Of a stretch of 61,040 nucleotides of DNA, positions 57,361-61,040 are shown piece after piece. Each line of letters begins with the position of its first letter. Within the stretch, counting starts at the first letter, position 1. This DNA comes from SAR116 cluster bacterium AG-321-K23 (lineage in GTDB: Bacteria; Pseudomonadota; Alphaproteobacteria; Puniceispirillales; Marisalimonadaceae), in contig QBXO01000008.1 in assembly GCA_003284565.1 (NCBI GenBank), forward strand, positions 1-61,040, written 5' to 3'. The notes under the pieces were generated by a model, which was not told where the DNA came from, ran no database searches, and worked only from the letters and a program-made list of their open reading frames with translations. A program made the translations under genes and the position numbers.

Positions 57361-58344
57361 ATGAACATAAACATAAATAATAAAAAGAAAGTTTTAATGG
57401 TTCAAGGTCTTCATGAAGAGGGTCAAAAGTTGTTGTTACAAAGAGATGATATTGAACCCATTACAATTATGTCAGCAAAAGAAGATGAAATTCTTGAAGC
57501 AGCAAAAGAAGTTCACGGTATCACAGTAAGAACTGCTAATATTTCTAGAAAAATAATCGAAAACTCAAAAAATCTACAAGTGGTCTCAAGACACGGTGTA
57601 GGTTATGATTCTATTGATGTTGAAGCTTTAAACGATTATGGCATCCCCTTAGCCATTGCTGCTCATTCAAACATGGTTTCCGTAGCTGAACATGCAATGT
57701 TTATGTTATTGGCATTATCAAAAAATGTTTTTTACTATGACAAATTTGCCCGCAAAGCTGATTGGTCAACCCGTTGGGATATAAGGGCGTGGGATCTTGC
57801 AGAAAAGAATTTGTTAGTAATAGGTTTTGGTAGAATAGGTTCTAGATTAGTTAAAAGGGCTCTTGCATTTGATATGAAAGTATTTGTTTATGATCCTTAT
57901 GTTGATGCTTCAGAAATAAAAAAATCAGGAGCTAATCAAGTAAATAACTTCCTTGATATTTTACCTCAAATGGATGCTGTTTCATTACATTGTCCTAAAA
58001 ATGAAGAAACTACTAATATGTTTTCAGAAAATGAGTTTAAAATTATGAAAGAAAGTGCCTTTTTGATTAATTGTGCAAGAGGAGGAATTATTAATGAAAT
58101 AGCATTATTAGATGCTCTAAAATCAAATAAAATCAGAGCTGCTGGTTTAGATGTTTACGATGACGAACCATCAACATCTTCAAACCCACTTTTTAGTCTA
58201 GATAATATTCTATTTTCTCCTCATATTGCAGGAGTTACTCAAGAGGCAACAATAAGGATGTCTAAACAAGCCGTTCAAAACATTCTTGATGTATTTGATG
58301 ACAAAGTAAATCCTGAAGTTATTATAAATAAAAATGTTTTATAG
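57361..58344 (+). CDS. D-isomer-specific 2-hydroxyacid dehydrogenase
   Basis: The 327-residue dehydrogenase has SRHGVGYDSIDVEAL, Rossmann loop GFGRIGSRL, catalytic Arg in NCARGGIINE, Glu in LDVYDDEP and His in SPHIAGVT. It fits the phosphoglycerate/hydroxypyruvate group without an ACT domain. ATG 57361 follows a six-G Shine-Dalgarno (57348-57353) and is preferred over GTG 57337. It heads a four-gene + strand run (aldolase 9 bp later). The substrate is unknown. Confidence 0.87.
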   Translation: MNININNKKKVLMVQGLHEEGQKLLLQRDDIEPITIMSAKEDEILEAAKEVHGITVRTANISRKIIENSKNLQVVSRHGVGYDSIDVEALNDYGIPLAIAAHSNMVSVAEHAMFMLLALSKNVFYYDKFARKADWSTRWDIRAWDLAEKNLLVIGFGRIGSRLVKRALAFDMKVFVYDPYVDASEIKKSGANQVNNFLDILPQMDAVSLHCPKNEETTNMFSENEFKIMKESAFLINCARGGIINEIALLDALKSNKIRAAGLDVYDDEPSTSSNPLFSLDNILFSPHIAGVTQEATIRMSKQAVQNILDVFDDKVNPEVIINKNVL

Positions 58345-58353
58345 GAGAAAAAA

Positions 58354-59112
58354 ATGAAGCAACAGACTCTACGAGATTGCTGGTCAAAAAATACAGGTGC
58401 TATTAACGCTTGGTGTTCAATTCCAAGTGCCATAACCGCTGAAATGATGTCAATGAATGATTTTGATTCTATTACAATTGATATGCAACATGGACTGGTA
58501 GATTATCAAGTTGCTTTAAATATGTTACAAGTCATTTCAGGTTCAGGTAAAACTCCTATGGTAAGGGTTCCATGGAATGAGCCGGGTATTATTATGAAGT
58601 CATTAGATGCTGGTGCCTTGGGTATTATATGTCCAATGATAAATACTCCCCAAGATGCGATCAATTTTGTTGGTGCTACAAGATATGAGCCGGAAGGACA
58701 CCGTAGTTCAGGACCAACAAGAGCCTTAATGATCCATGGTCCAAATTATCATGATGAGGCAAATGACAAAATTATATCACTTGCAATGATAGAAACAGTA
58801 GAAGCTCTACAAAATGTTGAAAAAATAGCTGAAACTGATGGTTTAACAGGGATTTATATTGGACCCTCAGACTTAAGTATTTCTATGGGTTTAAAACCTG
58901 GTTTAGATAGAGTTGAGCCTGAAATGATTGATGCTATTAACAAAATTTTTAATGCTTGTAAAAATAATAAAATAAAAGTTGGGATACATTGTCTTTCACC
59001 GTCTTATTTAAAGGAAAAGCTCTCAAATGGTTTTGATTTAGCTACATTAGCTAGTGATGTTCGAATTTATGCGGAAGGTTTAGGTAATAAAATTAAAGAA
59101 GCAAGATCCTAA
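58354..59112 (+). CDS. HpcH/HpaI family aldolase (copy 2)
   Basis: The 252-residue aldolase has catalytic His46 (DMQHGL), Arg71 (MVRVP), metal ligand Glu147 (MIET) and Asp173 (YIGPSDLS). This copy keeps the common GPSDLS motif, whereas copy 1 at 23201 has GHFDLT, so the two probably act on different substrates. AGGAG before the ATG. It sits between a 2-hydroxyacid dehydrogenase and a quinone-oxidoreductase-like gene, consistent with a retro-aldol route to pyruvate. Confidence 0.9.
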   Translation: MKQQTLRDCWSKNTGAINAWCSIPSAITAEMMSMNDFDSITIDMQHGLVDYQVALNMLQVISGSGKTPMVRVPWNEPGIIMKSLDAGALGIICPMINTPQDAINFVGATRYEPEGHRSSGPTRALMIHGPNYHDEANDKIISLAMIETVEALQNVEKIAETDGLTGIYIGPSDLSISMGLKPGLDRVEPEMIDAINKIFNACKNNKIKVGIHCLSPSYLKEKLSNGFDLATLASDVRIYAEGLGNKIKEARS

Positions 59113-59135
59113 ATTTGAATATGGAAAGGATGCAA

Positions 59136-60107
59136 ATGAGAGCTGTCACTGTTGTAGAATCAGGTGTTCAAATAGTAGAGGTAGATATTCCATCACCAAA
59201 GGATGGCGAGGTTTTAGTTAAGGTACATACTTGTGGGTTGAATAGAGCTGACTTAGTTGTAGCTGATGGGGGTGTACACGGATCGGCTGGAGGTAATGGT
59301 ACAATTGTTGGAATGGAATTTTCTGGAGAAATTGTGAAATGTGGAGAAAATGTAAAAAATCTCTCAATTGGTGATAGAGTTATGTGTTCAGGAGCTTCTG
59401 CTTGGGCTGAATATGCAATCGCAGATCACGGCAGAGCAATAAAAATACCAGATAACAACATGGATTTTATCACAGCCAGTTCACTACCAATAGCTCTAGC
59501 AACAATGCATAACGCAATTGTCACAATTGGGAATTTTGTCAAAGGACAAACAATCTTAATTCAAGGTGCAAGTTCGGGCGTTGGTCTTATGGGTCTTCAG
59601 TTAGCAAAACATTTAGGAGCTAAGTTAGTTATAGGAACATCTACGAAGACAGAAAAATTTGGTAGATTAAAATCTATTGGTGCTGATCTTGTTGTAAATT
59701 CGAAAGATACAAATTGGGTTGAAGAAGTGTTAAGCTCAACTAATAACGAGGGTGTGGATTTAATAATAGATCAACTATCTGGTTATACAATTAATGAAAA
59801 TATGAAAGCATCTAAGGTTAAAGGTATAATAGTAAATGTTGGAAGATTAGCTGGTGGTAATGCTGATTTCAATTGTGATCTTCATGCTTTAAGAAGAATT
59901 AATTATCGTGGTGTTACTTTTAGAACTAGATCAATAAGTGAGATCAGGGATGTATATTCTAGAATGTGGGCTGATTGTAGTAATTTAGTTTCTAAAGGAA
60001 AATTATCTTTACCAGTTGACAAGGTTTATCAATTTAAGGATGTCGTGGATGCTTTATCCTGTATGAGGGATAATCAACATTTTGGAAAATTGATTTTAAA
60101 AATTTAA
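59136..60107 (+). CDS. Quinone oxidoreductase-like MDR dehydrogenase
   Basis: This ~323-residue zeta-crystallin-like medium-chain reductase has CGLNRADLV near the start, without the full catalytic zinc set of alcohol dehydrogenases. NADPH loop IQGASSGVGLMGLQLAK, GVDLIIDQLSG and the terminal HFGKLILKI follow. ATG 59136 is preferred because GGAAAGGA (59123-59130) sits just upstream; a TTG at 59115 and ATGs at 59121 and 59130 are alternatives. It probably reduces a carbonyl or enone in the same pathway as the flanking genes. Confidence 0.85.
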   Translation: MRAVTVVESGVQIVEVDIPSPKDGEVLVKVHTCGLNRADLVVADGGVHGSAGGNGTIVGMEFSGEIVKCGENVKNLSIGDRVMCSGASAWAEYAIADHGRAIKIPDNNMDFITASSLPIALATMHNAIVTIGNFVKGQTILIQGASSGVGLMGLQLAKHLGAKLVIGTSTKTEKFGRLKSIGADLVVNSKDTNWVEEVLSSTNNEGVDLIIDQLSGYTINENMKASKVKGIIVNVGRLAGGNADFNCDLHALRRINYRGVTFRTRSISEIRDVYSRMWADCSNLVSKGKLSLPVDKVYQFKDVVDALSCMRDNQHFGKLILKI

Positions 60108-60114
60108 TAATTTT

Positions 60115-60858
60115 ATGACTTTTGATCCAATTACTGTTTTCGCAATTTTGATTGCTTTTGCTCTAGGAGGCACCCTAAAAGGGGCAACTGGTGCAGGCGC
60201 GCCTATAATAACTATTCCAGTTATAGCTGCATTTTATGATGCTAGAATTGCAGTCATAATAATGGTGATACCAAATTTATTGACAAATATTAGTCAAATT
60301 TATCAATTTAGAAAAACTATACTTCCACCTTTTTTTACATTCTCATTTGCTTTAGGCGGTGGCATCGGAGCTTTTATTGGAACTATGTTACTAATTAATT
60401 TACCAATTAAAATACTTTCTTTTGCTGTAGCATTTATTGTCATTATTTACATAATTTTAAAGATTGTAGTTCCTTCATGGAAATTAACTTATAAAAAAGC
60501 TACAAAAATAGTTTTTATTATGGGTACAGGTGGAGGAATACTTCAAGGTAGTGCTGGTTTGTCTGCGCCAATATCAATAACTTTTCTAAATTCAATGAAA
60601 TTAGAAAGAAACCAATTTATACCAACTATTTCTGTTTATTTTGGAATTATGTCGATTTTTCAATTTCCTACTTTATATTACTATAATTATTTTAATTTAG
60701 AGATAACTCTTTTAAGTTTATTTTCTACTATAATTTTGATAAGTTTTATGCCACTTGGCTCATGGTTTGCAAAAAATATGTCCAAAGAAGTTTTTGATAA
60801 GATAATTTTAATCTTACTAAGCTTTATTGTGTTAAGAATTATATATTTAAATTTTTAA
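60115..60858 (+). CDS. TauE/SafE family membrane permease
   Basis: The 247-residue polytopic protein has about eight hydrophobic helices and two half-repeats, each with a G-rich loop: LKGATGAGAPIITIP near the start and GTGGGILQGSAGLSAPI in the middle. The family exports sulfite, sulfoacetate and other organic anions, or is uncharacterised. It is the last gene of the second dehydrogenase/aldolase group, 7 bp after the reductase, so its cargo is probably a substrate or product of that route. Confidence 0.9.
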   Translation: MTFDPITVFAILIAFALGGTLKGATGAGAPIITIPVIAAFYDARIAVIIMVIPNLLTNISQIYQFRKTILPPFFTFSFALGGGIGAFIGTMLLINLPIKILSFAVAFIVIIYIILKIVVPSWKLTYKKATKIVFIMGTGGGILQGSAGLSAPISITFLNSMKLERNQFIPTISVYFGIMSIFQFPTLYYYNYFNLEITLLSLFSTIILISFMPLGSWFAKNMSKEVFDKIILILLSFIVLRIIYLNF

Positions 60859-60862
60859 AAAC

Positions 60863-61040
60863 TTACTGTTTCAAACTGTTACCACATTGTAATTTACCAT
60901 TACGAGCTATACAACCATATTGAAGGTTCAAATTTTGATTTTGTGTTTTGTTTCTTTTTGGAATAAAAAACTTACAATTATCTAAAAATTTTTCAGAAAA
61001 TTTGAAATCTTTCAATAGTTTGGATATTTTTGAGATTTTA
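60863..61040 (-). CDS. C-terminal fragment of an unidentified protein (5' end outside window)
   Basis: An open frame runs in from the right edge on the minus strand and ends at TAA (complement of 60863-60865), giving 58 residues. It is basic and Asn/Lys-rich, with three cysteines (DNCKFF, YGCIAR, LQCGNS), and ends NSLKQ. I do not recognise the family. The 4-bp spacing from the tauE stop matches the tight convergent junctions elsewhere in the window, which favours a real gene. Confidence 0.5.
   Translation of the reverse strand, partial: KISKISKLLKDFKFSEKFLDNCKFFIPKRNKTQNQNLNLQYGCIARNGKLQCGNSLKQ

Noticed and set aside
1-61040. CRISPR arrays, insertion sequences, prophage genes, rRNA genes, tmRNA, RNase P RNA
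   Set aside because: No regularly spaced repeats, transposase or integrase motifs, phage structural genes or conserved RNA cores were seen on either strand.

Overview
The window is 61 kb of an AT-rich genome (about 30% GC by eye) and is almost fully coding. No gene-free stretch exceeds about 200 bp; the longest are 38587-38787, 3340-3515 and 57199-57360, and I see no gene or structured RNA in them. Gene families and gene order point to an alphaproteobacterium: ChvI/ChvG next to ahcY, the block aroA-cmk-rpsA-ihfB-trpFBA-accD-folC, the FYDLN-acid zinc protein plus tRNA-Ala divergent from aroA, lptC-lptA-lptB-ptsN, murA-DUF2948-hisG-hisD-infA-maf-rng-yacG-tRNA-Phe, and thrS-infC-rpmI-rplT-pheST. 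Low GC, tiny spacers and missing members of conserved clusters suggest a streamlined, probably marine, free-living lineage. I cannot name the genus.

Layout. 1-3.3 kb: a partial gene, a small hypothetical gene, lipB, tRNA-Leu(GAG), two small unknown genes, a GIY-YIG protein and an orphan ABC-2 type ATPase. 3.5-12.5 kb (+): polA, chvI, chvG, ahcY, tsaE, sbcB, trxA. 12.5-21.5 kb (-): folC, accD, trpA, trpB, trpF, ihfB, rpsA, cmk, aroA. 21.6-25 kb (+): zinc protein, tRNA-Ala(GGC), then a dehydrogenase/aldolase/dehydrogenase group. 25-28.4 kb (-): ptsN, lptB, lptA, lptC, rnd. 28.5-41.4 kb: NDUFA9-like protein, uppP, CysJ-like reductase, LysR regulator, gltB-gltD, GST, hydrolase, glycosyltransferase. 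41.4-54.6 kb: translation genes (thrS, infC, rpmI, rplT, pheS, pheT), tRNA-Thr(GGT), murA, his genes, infA, maf, rng, yacG, tRNA-Phe(GAA). 54.6-57.2 kb (-): a DUF1501/DUF1800 pair that looks less AT-rich. 57.4-60.9 kb (+): a second dehydrogenase/aldolase group with a quinone-oxidoreductase-like enzyme and a TauE/SafE permease. A partial gene runs off the right edge.

How they fit together. Most of the window is housekeeping: translation, LPS transport, peptidoglycan precursors, tryptophan, histidine, aromatic and glutamate synthesis. The accessory content is the two parallel 2-hydroxyacid dehydrogenase plus HpcH/HpaI aldolase modules, which look like small organic-acid catabolic routes, and the exported DUF1501 protein with its DUF1800 partner.

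Most notable observations. (1) Four conserved genes (chvG, tsaE, rpsA, FYDLN-acid protein) are each broken once, always at an A-run of 8-10 in the coding strand, while an A11 run in cmk is intact. (2) infC has no plausible canonical start but has a strong Shine-Dalgarno before an AUA codon. (3) hprK-ptsM-ptsH, rpoN-hpf and addAB are absent from positions where relatives carry them, and sbcB sits in the addAB position. (4) All six protein-to-protein convergent junctions are spaced between -4 and +4 bp.
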